A stretch of 53,878 nt of DNA from Seminavis robusta (GCA_903772945.1 CAICTM010000666.1:1-53878); one strand, 5' to 3'. Counted from the first letter of the stretch, positions 22,155 through 32,725 are shown. Numbers and translations: made by a program. The notes: a model not told the origin generated them from the letters alone.

Positions 22155-22368
22155 CGGAAATTAACCTGCGAAAGTGTCGATGGCCTACAAAGATGGAACA
22201 GATGGCTGACGGAGAAGCTTAACAACGTGCTTTTGTTGCACTTTTAGCAAAAAAGTGACTGAAACCTGATGTTGCTTTTGTTGGTGTCGATGAGAACCAT
22301 TTACTACAAAAGCATTAGTTGCAGCCGCATTGGTTACCCATGGCTTCTTCCAGGAGGAGCATAACTCA
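22155..22368 (+). pseudogene. Decayed fragment of the 331-aa unknown gene
   Basis: Base-level similarity to about 18655-18865 of the intact gene: matching stretches include GTGTCGATGGCCT, GAGAAGCT, GATGTTGCTTTTGTT, GTCGATG(G)GAACCATT and GGTTACCCATGG against GGTTACGCATGG. The order is kept but there are several indels and in-frame stops (for example TTTTAG at about 22243-22248), so no product is expected. No flanking part of the gene is recognisable beyond these limits. Confidence 0.75.
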
Positions 22369-23047
22369 CATTTCGGACACATATCCAGCTAGCTAGCTAG
22401 ACAGTGTTGCACTTGAGAAAAGCCAGGTAGCATTTGAATATCTTCACGGATCTCACTATCAAGTGCACGGACAACTCTTTTTGAAAATCGACCTCTATGA
22501 TGCGAGCAACAGCTGTGATAGGTATCATACCGGTAGGTACGTCAAAGTGGACAAGGCCTGGAACATATTGTCGCGTGGTCCCGACGGCTTCTAGACATTC
22601 CTGAGGTACCGGCACTCAGATTTGATTGACGCCGGGACAAGCCTGAATGAGATCATTGTCACATCCAAAGTTTCGTTTTGCCCCTCAACAACGACGGGAG
22701 TGGTAGTAATGAGTATTGTTGGCTCATGCATGGAATGACTGGTTTAACTACTCAATCCGGGTGCAGAAAGGGAGGCTTGGAGTTTTTGTTCCGTTGCACG
22801 TTTCACCATGTTGCCATGCATAGAGTAGCTATCTTGTGCTCAGACTCTCTTGGCAACTTCTGCTTTCTCCCTGCAAGCATAATTAAGCTTTTGGCCAGAA
22901 AAGGTGCAAACCACACTCTCTGTTCGCAGCTCTTCGCACATGTCCAAACATCTGAAAGAGAGTTTGCAGGAATCAATCGAATCAGCAGCGTGAGGAGGGC
23001 AGCTTCGTTACTTAGATCATGGACATTGGATCCGCACAACTAGCTAG
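22369..23047. other. Spacer, nothing recognised
   Basis: No gene supported on either strand. CTAGCTAGCTAG runs stand at about 22387-22400 and 23040-23050; the latter supplies the stop codon of the neighbouring glycosyltransferase. Confidence 0.45.
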
Positions 23048-24768
23048 CTAGCGCTCCTTTACATACCTCTCAAATTCGATATCAGTGGGAACGATTCTGG
23101 TTGAGAATGAATCAAATCAAGACCAGCAAATCGTGGCGTGAGAGATATCCAACCAAATACCACTTCATGTATGCCCCCGCACACAAAACAAGCAAACTAC
23201 ACTTACGTTTCGGCCTGGCTGCTCAACAGCAATTGCTGATACATTTTCTCCTTGGCAATGGGATCACTCTGGATGATTTGTTCCAGTTCGTCGGACGTGG
23301 CACTTCGCAGCAAGGTTCGCAGCATTTCTTGATGCTGTTGCGGATCGAGTCCGAGCGTATCCTCCTCTTCGGTTGGCACGGCATTCTCTTGATCTCGAGA
23401 CAATTTTTGTAATCTTCGTTTTTGTTCTTGCTCCAGGCTGGTTTCCCGACACCCGGGAGACACATCGCACAGTCGTTCCATTTCGGTTTGATTCCGTGGT
23501 ACCCACAACGACGGTCGCAACCAATGAAATGCATTGTCAATCCATCCTTGGTATCGCTCGACCATACGCGCCACATCTTGATTGGTCCATTGACAAATTT
23601 CGGTCCAATTGGCTACCGTCACAATGGGAACATGAGCCGGCAAATGCAAATTTTGTACAATGGGCGTGTCCTCCAGCAAAATGGGGACCGTCCCCAGCAG
23701 CAAGTACTCCCATGTCCGGTAGGTATCCCATCCGGTGCCTCGTATCACGACGGCAAATTGATGTGTGCGATAATGCTGTGTCCACGTCTCGACCGTCGGT
23801 GTGGGCTCCATGACTTGGACGCGATGGGGACACTGCCGGAGAATTTGCGCTGCTTCCAAGCGGGCTTGTCCCCGGGCTCCTCCACCCCGGGTGGTTCCAA
23901 TATCCAGTAATATTTGGGACGATCGTTCGGTCGCAAATGCTGGCATGGATTGTCGAATATTCAGGAGTGTTTGTAATGTGTGAGCACTGTGGGGAGACTT
24001 GGGAAATCCATAGTGAATGGGCAATCCCACCGGGATGGGATGCAATTTAGGATGACGGGCATCCACGACATTTTGGGCGTACCACGCCACCAGATAGCGC
24101 GAATCCAAAAGAGCTTCGGCATTGTATACGGCATTGGGGACATCAATGATTCCATCACTGGTAATGAGTGTAAAGTGACATTTGACTTGCGGCAGGACGT
24201 CTTGGATCCATCGCGCCACATCGTTGATGCGCATCCAGCGGGGACCACAGAGGGTGGGTGGAAAATACCGCTCGGCAATCAAGTCCATTGGTGCCGCGCC
24301 GCCATCCAATCCGGCACGGTTGTAGTAGTCTAGCGGTACATGGCGGGGAGGAGGAATGGCATTGTACCAACCACGGGCCCAAATCACGTCCATCTGAGGG
24401 GTCATTTCCGAGTAGGGAGATTGGGTAGTGCCGAGGGGATTCCATGGTTTGGACGAGTTGGAACGATGATTCCATCGACGAGTGTCAAACTTGTTTTGGT
24501 CTTGTCGAAAATAAGGAGGTTCTCGGATCATTTGTTGTCGTCGTCGTCGATCCATACTGCTGACACTACTATTGTTGTGGGGTGGAGACGTGATGAAACC
24601 CAGAGCCAACCACGTCGCCATCACCACCAAGCTACTCCACAAGATCTTGGATCGACGAGGTCGTTTCGAATGCAGCTTTCGATCCAGCTCTCCTGAATGA
24701 CCATCAGAGGACGCCGCCACTGACTTTCCCGGACGCCGTCGAGAGCTTGCCGTCGAAGGAGTCTTCAT
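23048..24768 (-). CDS. Exostosin-like (GT47-type) glycosyltransferase, two exons (536 aa)
   Basis: Type II Golgi-type protein. ATG at 24768; a basic stretch then a signal anchor at residues about 42-59 (ILWSSLVVMATWLALGF). The catalytic half shows the exostosin-like pattern: HPKLHPIPVGLP (about 239-250) and AVVIRGTGWDTYRTWEYLLLG followed by TVPILLE (about 339-366), which resembles the nucleotide-sugar binding region with its conserved Glu. Exon 1 is 24768-23207. The codon after QAET reads TAA but lies inside a perfect donor (GTAAGTG). Using a 110-nt intron (23206-23097, acceptor CAACCAG) adds 16 codons in frame (TIVPTDIEFERYVKER) ending at TAG 23048. Without splicing the protein is 521 aa. 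The same family occurs at 46908-48971. Sugar and acceptor are unknown. Confidence 0.72.
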
Positions 24769-25338
24769 CTTCTATTCATGCACGGTGCCACCAACCTTTG
24801 CCAACACCATCCACCTGCTTGGACTTTCCGAATGAGGTGAATTTTGTGAGTGATGAACCACCGGAAGTCGGGTCGGTGGATCTTGCAAAACGGTCGGCGA
24901 TGGGAAAGCCGGGCCGAATTAGGTCACGGCACATTTCACCGCGGGACAGCGAAGGCTCCAACCAACCCCGAAACGATCAACTTTGCACCTCCACGGGCAA
25001 TGCAACCTACTGCATGGTAACGCAGTACAAGAGCAGATGTTGCACCGCAGTCGTACTACTAGTGCAGTCGTAGTCTTTAGGGTAACGCACAGCTACGGTA
25101 TGGTACCAACCAGCCATTTTGCTCTCCCTCCTCAACGAAGATCCAGAAAAAGATCCATGAGAATCCAAAACCAGAAAACAAGCCCATCAATGATGGACCC
25201 CCATTGTTTTTTTATCTCTGAAGGCTTGCCAGGAAACACACTGCAAGCAACAAACCAAGAAACTTAGACTACATGCCGCAACACAAGCAGTTTGGTGATT
25301 TCAATTTATAAGTATACATCCGTGACTCTTTCACTGTC
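24769..25338. other. Spacer between glycosyltransferase and 5S rRNA gene
   Basis: No gene supported. It holds the 5' region of the glycosyltransferase and whatever upstream elements the 5S gene uses. Confidence 0.45.
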
Positions 25339-25339
25339 A

Positions 25340-25456
25340 GGAACGACCATACCACGATGACAGCACCGCTTCCCGTCTGCTCAGCGAAGTTAAGCATCGT
25401 CGGGCCAGGTTAGTACTACGGTGGGGGACCACGTTGGAATCCCTGGTGTTGTTCTT
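25340..25456 (+). rRNA. 5S ribosomal RNA
   Basis: The sequence follows the eukaryotic 5S pattern: GACCATACCAC near the 5' end, GAAGTTAAGCATCGTCGGGCC and GGTTAGTAC (about 25408-25416) in the internal control region read by TFIIIA and RNA polymerase III, and GGGGGACCAC...GGAATCCCTGGTG near the 3' end. The ends pair as helix I (GGAACGAC with GTTGTTCTT, allowing G-U). A TTTT run at 25455-25458 matches a polymerase III terminator. Only one copy is seen and no other rRNA gene is near, so it is a dispersed 5S locus in this window. Ends are uncertain by 1-2 bases. I cannot tell a functional copy from a recent pseudocopy. Confidence 0.9.
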
Positions 25457-25458
25457 TT
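25455..25458 (+). terminator. RNA polymerase III T-run terminator of 5S
   Basis: Four T residues directly at the 3' end of the 5S rRNA helix I, the usual polymerase III termination signal. Confidence 0.7.
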
Positions 25459-26033
25459 ATTGCCATTGTCAACTTGCCTTTGGCTACCGGTACATGTATC
25501 ACCAATCACCAAGGAGCTCCAAAGTCATCATGATGAGAACTGTGGAAGCAGAAACAAATCAGCTCAATAAAGTAAGTGCTACGATGGTAGCTGGCTATTG
25601 CAACCGATGGAGAGCACTTTTTACATATATTTCTATCTGTCTATCTATCTATCTATTAATATCTGTGACGGCAGTTTTGCGTCAATGCCATGGGCAGTAA
25701 ATACATCACGCGAAGAACAAGCATTCTGTTGGATAATTAAGGTGAATTTACTGCCCGAACGAAGGGAAGGAGGGGAAACCAATTGGCACGGAGAACGTCT
25801 GATAAATGAAAGAGATAGAGGAGGAAAACAGGAAGAATCTGCGATTGTAAAAGTCATGAGCCACTACTCGTAGTCATTGTACACTCACAGACAGCTGTTG
25901 CCCTTGCAGTTGCCCTTTCTGTCTCCGTTTGACCACCATGTCCTAGACGCGTCAGTCTACAGCGCATCACCGTTAATTCAATCTCATTCTCGGACCCTCC
26001 TCATCGATCAAGGTCTCGTACCGTACTGTACCC
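25459..26033. other. Spacer with short (TCTA)n tract
   Basis: A (TCTA)n microsatellite at about 25630-25656. No gene supported. Confidence 0.5.
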
Positions 26034-26728
26034 AGGGTCCCCTAACCTGATAGATTTGAGGAAAAGGTTACTAACCTATACACTAACCTGGTAGAAATCC
26101 GCACCAGGTTAGTGTATAGGTTACTAACCTACTAGTAGAAAAATTGCATCAGGTTAGTGTATAGGTTAGTGTCAGGTTACTTATCAGGTAACCTGTAATA
26201 CAGGTTACCTGATACAGGTTACAGGTAACCTATTACTTTATATAAGGTGGTTTGCCTTGTTAGTTAGTTAGATGATAGTTGATAGGGTGGTTAGGTATCA
26301 GAGATAGTCACCCATGACGACTCATAGTGCCACCCAAGGGTTAGTCAACTGCAGAATGTGAGGGTGGCTAGCTAGGTAACAGAGATAGTTACCCTTGACA
26401 ACTGCAGATTGAGAGGGTGGTTGGGTAACAGAGATAGTTACCCTTGACAACTGGAAGGCGTGAGTCTTCAGTGGTAGTGCCACCCAAGGGTTAATCTACT
26501 GCGGAATGAGGAAAATGGCCCAAAAAACGGTGAAAAGTAACCTGATAGAAAACCTGGTAAGTAACCGGTACACTAACCTGATACAAGATCGTATTAGGTT
26601 AGTGTATCGGTTACTAACCTGATAGAATTTTTTTAACAGGTTAGTGTAAAGGTTACTTTATCAGGTTCCGGTTACCGGTTTTTTTGGAAGTAACCGGTAA
26701 CCTAATATATCAGGTTAGCGAACCCTGT
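26034..26728. mobile_element. Foldback / MITE-like element with terminal inverted repeats
   Basis: The ends are inverted copies: left AGGGTCCCCTAACCTGATAGATT (from about 26034) and right, read on the opposite strand, AGGGTTCGCTAACCTGATATATT (ending about 26723). The interior is built of many copies of TAACCTGATA and CAGGTTAGTGTATAGGTTACTAACCT in both orientations, including a near-perfect inverted pair of 27-bp arms around a 12-bp loop near 26066-26130. A central block (about 26285-26500) repeats GGGT(A)ACAGAGATAGTTACCC-type hairpins and AGTGCCACCCAAGGGTTA. No coding capacity, so it would be non-autonomous. Target site duplications are unclear because the flanks are themselves GTACCGTAC-rich. 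It ends about 105 bp before the receptor gene start and may influence its promoter. Confidence 0.75.
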
Positions 26729-26831
26729 ACCGTACCTGCCTGTAATAAGCCTGACTGCCCATAATCTGTTGTCTCGCCTGCATTTCAACATTCTTCCAAA
26801 GATCTAGACTACAAGCTGTGAACAGAGGACC

Positions 26832-28493
26832 ATGGTCTTTAATAGCTGGGACGACGACGACGCCTTGTATCATGAATATGGCAAGGTATACGGTGAACGC
26901 TATGATGACTACGATACCCAATACCGTACCAACTTGGCCCGTCCATTTGCCGCACTGAGTTTGTTGGGTTCCATCTTTATCATTCAAGACATTCTCCGTC
27001 AAGGACCTCTCTGTGCGAACAATAGGCAGTGTCAAAAGAAACAACGCACTCGCAATCGCACTGTCCAACAACGCAGTCAAAATACAATCATGTGTCACAA
27101 AATCATGTTGGGTTTGTCCATTTCCGACACGATCACATCGACCATGTACTTGTTGGGGACGGTACTGGTACCACACGGCCAAGCATGGGGAGCGCATGGC
27201 ACACGAGAAACCTGTACCATGCAAGGATTTCTGATTTGGTACTTTAATCCGTGCAGTCGCATGTACAGTGGTACATTGGCCATCTGCTACGTGCTCATGG
27301 TCCGGTATGCCTGGACCGAAGATCAATTGGCACGGTGGTTTGTACAGTTGGCACTGCTGGGATTCCCCCATGTCATTGCTATATTGGTAGCACTGCCATT
27401 GCTGATCGATCAGAGTTTTAATTTTGATCAAGTGTCCGTGTGTGGACCATCGACGTATCCGACGTGGTGCAAACGATTTGCGACACCCGAGACGGTTCAA
27501 GACGGACAAGTCGTTTGTATTCGAGGAGGGCATCTCAGTGTGGGAGGCACCAAAGTGGGAACTACCGCATTCAAAATCATGGCACCCATTGACATGTACT
27601 TGGCGGGAATCATTATTACCGTCTCCATGATGGTCCTGTATTGGACTGTGCGTGCCAGAGAATGGCGGAATCGGCGGTATGCATTTCCTGGTACAGCAAC
27701 AACTCCCCACAACAACAGCAATAACAACAATCCGCCCTCTTCTTCCAACAGCAGCAGCAGTAACAGTTGGATCATGACATTGCCGCGCAGTTTTCGTCCC
27801 ACCTTTTCACTATTGCAATCATCAGCACAATCATCACAACCACCCCTCCGATCGTCCGTGGTGGGAATTCAAGGCGTTTGCTTTTGTTTGGCATATTGGT
27901 GTGCCGTCGGACCCTTTTTTGTCCTCATGACGATATTCTGGTTTGGACTTGTGCCCTACAAGAGTCGACCCGATTGGTTGTCTCCCTTGATTGTGGTGAC
28001 ATTGCCGTCGCAAGGATTCTTTAATGCGTTGGTTTATCTACGACCGCGCATTATGGAATGGTGTTGTCAGAGTCGACGACCGCAAGCACAACAACCAATA
28101 CGTCAACCCCCATCACCACCTGCCAATCACAGTAATGGACAAGACACTGCCACCAATAATAATCCTGCCAACCAGAGTGCTGACACTTTCGCGGTATCGT
28201 CATCGTTGTCACGCAACAACAGCAATGATCAGTTACCCTTTGGAGTGCATACCACCTCCGACGAAGAGACTTTTGTCGCAGAGGATAGCAAAGAGAAAAA
28301 TGACCCAAAGGAGGACGTGGAGACGCCGCTCCCATCGTCCTCCTCCCAAGTTGTCAGCAGTACCACAACTGCGACAACCAAAGAAACAACATCCGTCCGG
28401 TTTGCCCTTGACGACGAGGATGATTGTGATGATGATGATAATGTTAAGGGTGGAGACGATGCCAAAAATGAAACCATTGCAAACGATGCATGA
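26832..28493 (+). CDS. Seven-transmembrane GPCR-like receptor (553 aa)
   Basis: ATG 26832 in a CCATGG context. A short acidic N-terminus (EYG, DDYD) precedes seven hydrophobic segments: TM1 about 35-55, TM2 about 89-113 (IMLGLSISDTITSTMYLL), TM3 about 128-155 (CTMQGFLIWYFNPCSRMYSGTL then ICYVLMVRY), TM4 about 170-192, TM5 about 253-278 (IMAPIDMYLAGIIITVSMMV), TM6 about 340-368 (VCFCLAYWCAVGPFFVLMTIFWFG) and TM7 about 375-400 (PLIVVTLPSQGFFNALVYLRPR). An Asp in TM2, a Cys at the start of TM3, VRY after TM3 and NALVY in TM7 resemble conserved GPCR positions. Loop 3 and the roughly 145-aa C-terminal tail are Asn/Ser/Gln-rich and acidic. Single exon. Ligand unknown; it could also be a 7TM protein outside the classical GPCR classes. 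A MITE-like element ends just upstream. Confidence 0.68.
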   Translation: MVFNSWDDDDALYHEYGKVYGERYDDYDTQYRTNLARPFAALSLLGSIFIIQDILRQGPLCANNRQCQKKQRTRNRTVQQRSQNTIMCHKIMLGLSISDTITSTMYLLGTVLVPHGQAWGAHGTRETCTMQGFLIWYFNPCSRMYSGTLAICYVLMVRYAWTEDQLARWFVQLALLGFPHVIAILVALPLLIDQSFNFDQVSVCGPSTYPTWCKRFATPETVQDGQVVCIRGGHLSVGGTKVGTTAFKIMAPIDMYLAGIIITVSMMVLYWTVRAREWRNRRYAFPGTATTPHNNSNNNNPPSSSNSSSSNSWIMTLPRSFRPTFSLLQSSAQSSQPPLRSSVVGIQGVCFCLAYWCAVGPFFVLMTIFWFGLVPYKSRPDWLSPLIVVTLPSQGFFNALVYLRPRIMEWCCQSRRPQAQQPIRQPPSPPANHSNGQDTATNNNPANQSADTFAVSSSLSRNNSNDQLPFGVHTTSDEETFVAEDSKEKNDPKEDVETPLPSSSSQVVSSTTTATTKETTSVRFALDDEDDCDDDDNVKGGDDAKNETIANDA

Positions 28494-29385
28494 TTGCTTA
28501 GATTTGCATGGATGCATGCATGTGATCATTATTTTGCCAACCAAGACAAGCAAACTGGAGGGCTTCTTGTTCACGTTCGTTCGTTCGTTCGTTCGTTCGA
28601 GTGTCGTACAGTACCAGCCACTACGGATGCGTTTTTTGCAAATCTCGCCCCATTAGGATTATTTTGCTGCGGCATCTTTCCTCCAGGCTTGTTTCGCTTG
28701 CCCCCCCCCCAAAAAAAAGCCATGCTGCAATCGGCAAGACCAACCAGCAGCAGCGAATGAATGAATGAGCTCGCTCGTTCTTGAAAGAAGAAAACTGTGC
28801 TGTCCTTTCTCGGCAGAGAGAGAAATCCAACAATCCTCCCAATCATAATATTCTTCACAGAGAATTGCTTCCAAGCAAGTGCTCCACCCTTGGAGTACGG
28901 CAGGGTTGCTTTGATATAGACGTAGGAGAGCTCAAGAGTACGTACTGAGTACGTGCTTTGGGCAGCATGTATCTAACTTGTTTGCTGTGAAAGACCCAAA
29001 GGGAGGGGAACCCGCGCTCCCTATTTGCTAGCTGGCTGCGCTAGAATGATACGAGCACCCTTTATCGTACGGAAATCTTTTCTTGTTGTTTGCTGTATGC
29101 ATTATTTTATGATCTTCCGGTACGGTTTGTACCAGATCAATTGGCATTGGATGTATCTTCCCCGCAGCGAGAATCGAATCCATGGTGTCAGTGCGTGTTG
29201 GATTTCGTGGTGCAAGTTCTTGGGAAATAATATGACGCCAGTCCGCAAGAGCAAGGAGGTGAGAGCTTGCTACTAGCTAGCTATGGTACGGTAGCATAGT
29301 TGCTGCCTCTACCGCATATTTCAACCGAGCGAAGTCAAGCAAGGTCGCCCTTTCACGTAGTCCGACCATGGACATTCATTCAAGT
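28494..29385. other. Spacer with simple repeats
   Basis: Contains a (TTCG)n tract at about 28577-28600 and a C10/A8 run at about 28700-28720. No gene supported. Confidence 0.5.
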
Positions 29386-29620
29386 TGCGGGAGTGGCTTG
29401 CCCCACGGAAGGAAGCTCCTCCCCTCCCATTCAACTAACTTATCTCTTCAACTTTTTGTGTCTTTGGGGTGGAGAATGCATAGAGCGCTGTGGGAGTGGC
29501 TTGCGACACGGAAGGAAGCCATTCAACTACCGGTAGTCTAACTTATCTCTTCAACTTTTTGTTTCTTTGGGGTGAGAGCTGTGGGAGTGGCTTGCGACAC
29601 GGAAGGTAGCAAAGCTCCTC
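29386..29620. repeat. Three imperfect tandem copies of a ~90-105-bp unit
   Basis: The core GGGAGTGGCTTGC(G/C)(A/C)CACGGAAGG occurs near 29386, 29491 and 29581, with AACTTATCTCTTCAACTTTTTGT(G/T)TCTTTGGGGTG between copies. Deletions shorten the third unit. Confidence 0.8.
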
Positions 29621-29924
29621 GCTCCTGTTTGTTATTTCTTTACTCTGGCAACTGGCAATTGCTGAGTTCTCTAGCTAGTGGTACATGACATTGTATCTAG
29701 CTACTATTAATAGTACGGTACTCAAGTACCGTAAAGCCATTGATAACAATAACACAGTACGCTTATGTAACACCATACGAAAGGAAACTGCTGTTTAAGC
29801 TTCGTAAAACTCTTAAAAAGTGAGCTCTAACATGTATTAAGACACAAGGTTCCCCTGACACCAAAGTCACTCACCAGAGTCATAGACATAAGGTCATTAT
29901 TGGTAAACTGGTGTCACCTGTGCA

Positions 29925-30288
29925 ATGGATCGATGTCTTCCTCTTTCGAAGTTGCTTGCTTGCTTCATTTATTTTTCATTTTCATCACCTCTCAATCGAT
30001 CGCTGGCTGCAACCACCATCAACCACAATCAACCATCTTCTTCTTCTTTTTCCCTATCTTCATCCAAGCTAGCTAGCTGGCTGACAGGCCAGTGTATCAA
30101 CCATATACCTCCACTTGAGTTGCCTTTGTTGCAGCAATCAGAGGTAAGCAGTGGTCTTGGCAAGACACTCGGCACGTTTGGTGTCAGTTCGCTCGAATTC
30201 GTATCATCTAATCATCCATTTGTCACTTTATTCTCTTGCAGCGAAAGCGTCCTTTGAACGAACAAGACCATATAACCAAACAAACAAG
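29925..30288 (+). promoter_or_regulatory. Probable 5' UTR of K+ channel gene with uORF and intron
   Basis: Upstream of the channel ATG (30289) there is a good intron, donor GAG|GTAAGC at 30144 and acceptor TTCTCTTGCAG ending at 30241. An upstream ATG at 29925 opens a Ser-rich frame that, whether spliced or not, does not join the channel frame. If the transcript starts before 29925 this uORF would overlap the channel start and could lower translation. Transcript start is unknown, so this remains inference. Confidence 0.45.
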
Positions 30289-32725
30289 ATGGAAGAATCT
30301 CCAGACATCCCCAACAGTTTCCGCAGCAGCGTGAGCACCAACGGTCCTGCTGATTCTGGTAGTTTCGATCGACGCCGTGCGGGCATGGCACGCCGGACAT
30401 CGTTTGGACAAAGTGTTCGTCATTCGATTGCCACTGTCCAAGAATATGCGCCTCGCACCAATTATCGAGAATGGCCGCGGACATTGACGTGTTGTTTTGG
30501 CGTCTTTATTCCACTCGTGGTGTTGGTATTCATCAGTCTGGTCTTGGGCATGCTCTTGGGCAAATTGGAAATGCAAAGTGAAATTGACAGCAACAATGCC
30601 GCCGTCTCGAGTCAAATGGCAGAATCCAAATACAAGAATACATTTGCGACCGTCATGCGGAAATTGCCGGCCATTTGTACCGCTCTCTTGCACAAGAATA
30701 CCAGTAGTGCCGTCGATATCTCATTGCCGGCATTACTCGAAGCCAGTATGACCGATCCACAATTGTTGGAACGGTATTTGCAAGTACCAAATAATGACAA
30801 CGACGCCAATGCTAGTAGTACTACCCAAAGCAGCAAGAACAAGAACAAGGATATGAACTACGCCGCCATGGCAGAATTTTATGCCAATTGTGGTCAAGCC
30901 GGTGCTACCTTTCAAACCAATTGGCTCAACAACTTTGCACCCCTCGTCGACGACGATGCGACCATGACCTTTAACTTTATCCGATGCGTCGATCGAGACT
31001 CACCGCTCAAATTCAACTTGATTGTGGCACCGACCCCAGAAGACATGGAAGATGCCAAACCGTCGAACCAAGCCGATTTATTCATTTCGTCGTGGGAAGC
31101 CAGTCAACAAGCTTTGGAACAGGAATACAAAAACGAAACATATTACACCGACTTGGAAGCCATCATGAAGAGTTTTGAAGAAGCCACGGGAGGAGAAAAG
31201 TGTTCCATTAATGCACCCGCTTCTGGTAAGTTACTTACTTGCGTACATGCATGCATGCATGTATTTGGAATGAATCAATCAAAAAGATGTCTGCTTACGA
31301 TGGACTGTGCTTTTTGCTTGCTTCCATAGCCTGGTTCTGGTTCACTGGTAAGTTTTCAAACAATGACATGAATCAAAAAAGTCGAGAAATGTCTGCCTGC
31401 TTGCTGACAATGGATGCTTTTGCTTCTTTCTCTCAGTCATGACCACTGTCGGGTACGGAAATCAAACTCCCCGAACGGCCGGTGGAAGAGCATTGACATA
31501 CACGCTAGGATTCTTGTCCATTCTGCTCTTTGGAGGCATTCTCGCCACGGCAGGGAACATTACCACGCATATTTGTAACGATTTTGTACATCGATGCAAA
31601 AAAAAGTCCACGGGACCCATCATGATTCTCTTATGGGGCATCCTATGGTTGGTATGGATGTTCCTCATTGGATGGCAACAATCCAGTCTCGAAAAAATAC
31701 GACTCGAAACGTACATGTCGTGGGAAGATGCCTACTGGTTTGCCTTTATCAGCACTACCACCGTAGGGTTGGGAGACTTTTATGTGGCGCCCGAAATTCT
31801 ATTTGCCAGTGATTTGCTGGGGTTGTGGGCTACGTTTTTGATTGGATTTGTCTTTTTGTCGTCGTGTTTGACCGAATTGTCCCAATTGTTGGGAAAGAAC
31901 ATGCCCGATTTGGCCGGGGATCTCCAACGACAACTCAAATATGCCTACGACGAGAACAACCCAGACCAAGTGATGAATAGTCGGAGTGGTGGACGCAATT
32001 CGCAAAGAACTGACAACAACAATAACAACAACAACAACAGCAACTTTAATGAGGGTCAACCAGGAGGAGGTGGATTTTCGCATCCCATCTTGGGTGGAGG
32101 GAAATCGGCCTTTCCCGATGGATCAGGACATCGTCCCAACTCGAGGAAACTGCAGCTGCCAGCTCTAACGGAAGGCGAAGATGAATCGGCCAGCGGGGTA
32201 GCGGAACAATCAGATCCCGTTTTTCTAAAGCCAACACCTCCCATCGCTGAGGAATCGGCTCGGCCTTCTCCGCCAAAAACGACACCTCCCGTTGCAAAAA
32301 CACCGCCCGCGGCAAAAACACCCAAACCTGCTGCCGCACCCGAACCTCCAAAGACACCCGAACCCCCAGTCGTAAGAAAAGCACCAGCGGCAAAGGCACC
32401 CAAACCTCCTGTCGCAAAAACACCACCCAAAACCACCAGTGCAAAAGCACCCGCTGCGAAATTTCCGAAACAATCTACACGTGCGCCCAAAAAGCCAGCA
32501 GAACCGACCCCTGTGACTGTCACCTTCAAAAACAACGGCACGGACCCAGCCATGGCCTCCGCTGAGTTGTTTTATGGAACCAAGCGGTGGGGTCCCTTGG
32601 GTAAAGGAGATGCACCAATTGCTGTTCAAAGCTTTGCTGGTCAGCAGTGGTATATTGCTGCCAATGGTGTTTATGCCAAGCTCTTCACGGTTGGGCAAGA
32701 CGCACAGCAAACATTCAGTATTTAG
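30289..32725 (+). CDS. Two-pore-domain potassium channel, three exons (747 aa)
   Basis: Exons 30289-31225, 31330-31347 (18 nt) and 31437-32725; all junctions are phase 1 with GTAAG donors. The splice gives ...SAWFWFT|VMTTVGYGNQTP, a complete first pore helix and selectivity filter (TVGYG, residues 322-326). Segments: cytosolic Arg/Ser-rich N-terminus; TM1 about 67-91; a very long M1-P1 loop of about 220 residues; TM2 about 339-358; TM3 about 379-398; second pore YWFAFISTTTVGLGDF (filter TVGLGD, 427-432); TM4 about 445-464. After TM4 come an Asn run, then repeated Pro/Ala/Lys (KTPP, AAKAPKPP) to about residue 675. The last 70 residues (VTVTFKNNG...YGTKRWGPLGKG...FAGQQWYI...LFTV) look like a small beta domain of the VHL-beta type. 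Two pore domains per subunit imply a dimeric K+ leak channel; membrane location unknown. Confidence 0.88.

Noticed and set aside
32046..32710. Gly/Phe-rich frames on the minus strand of the K+ channel tail
   Set aside because: Antisense of the Pro/Ala/Lys repeat region of the channel.
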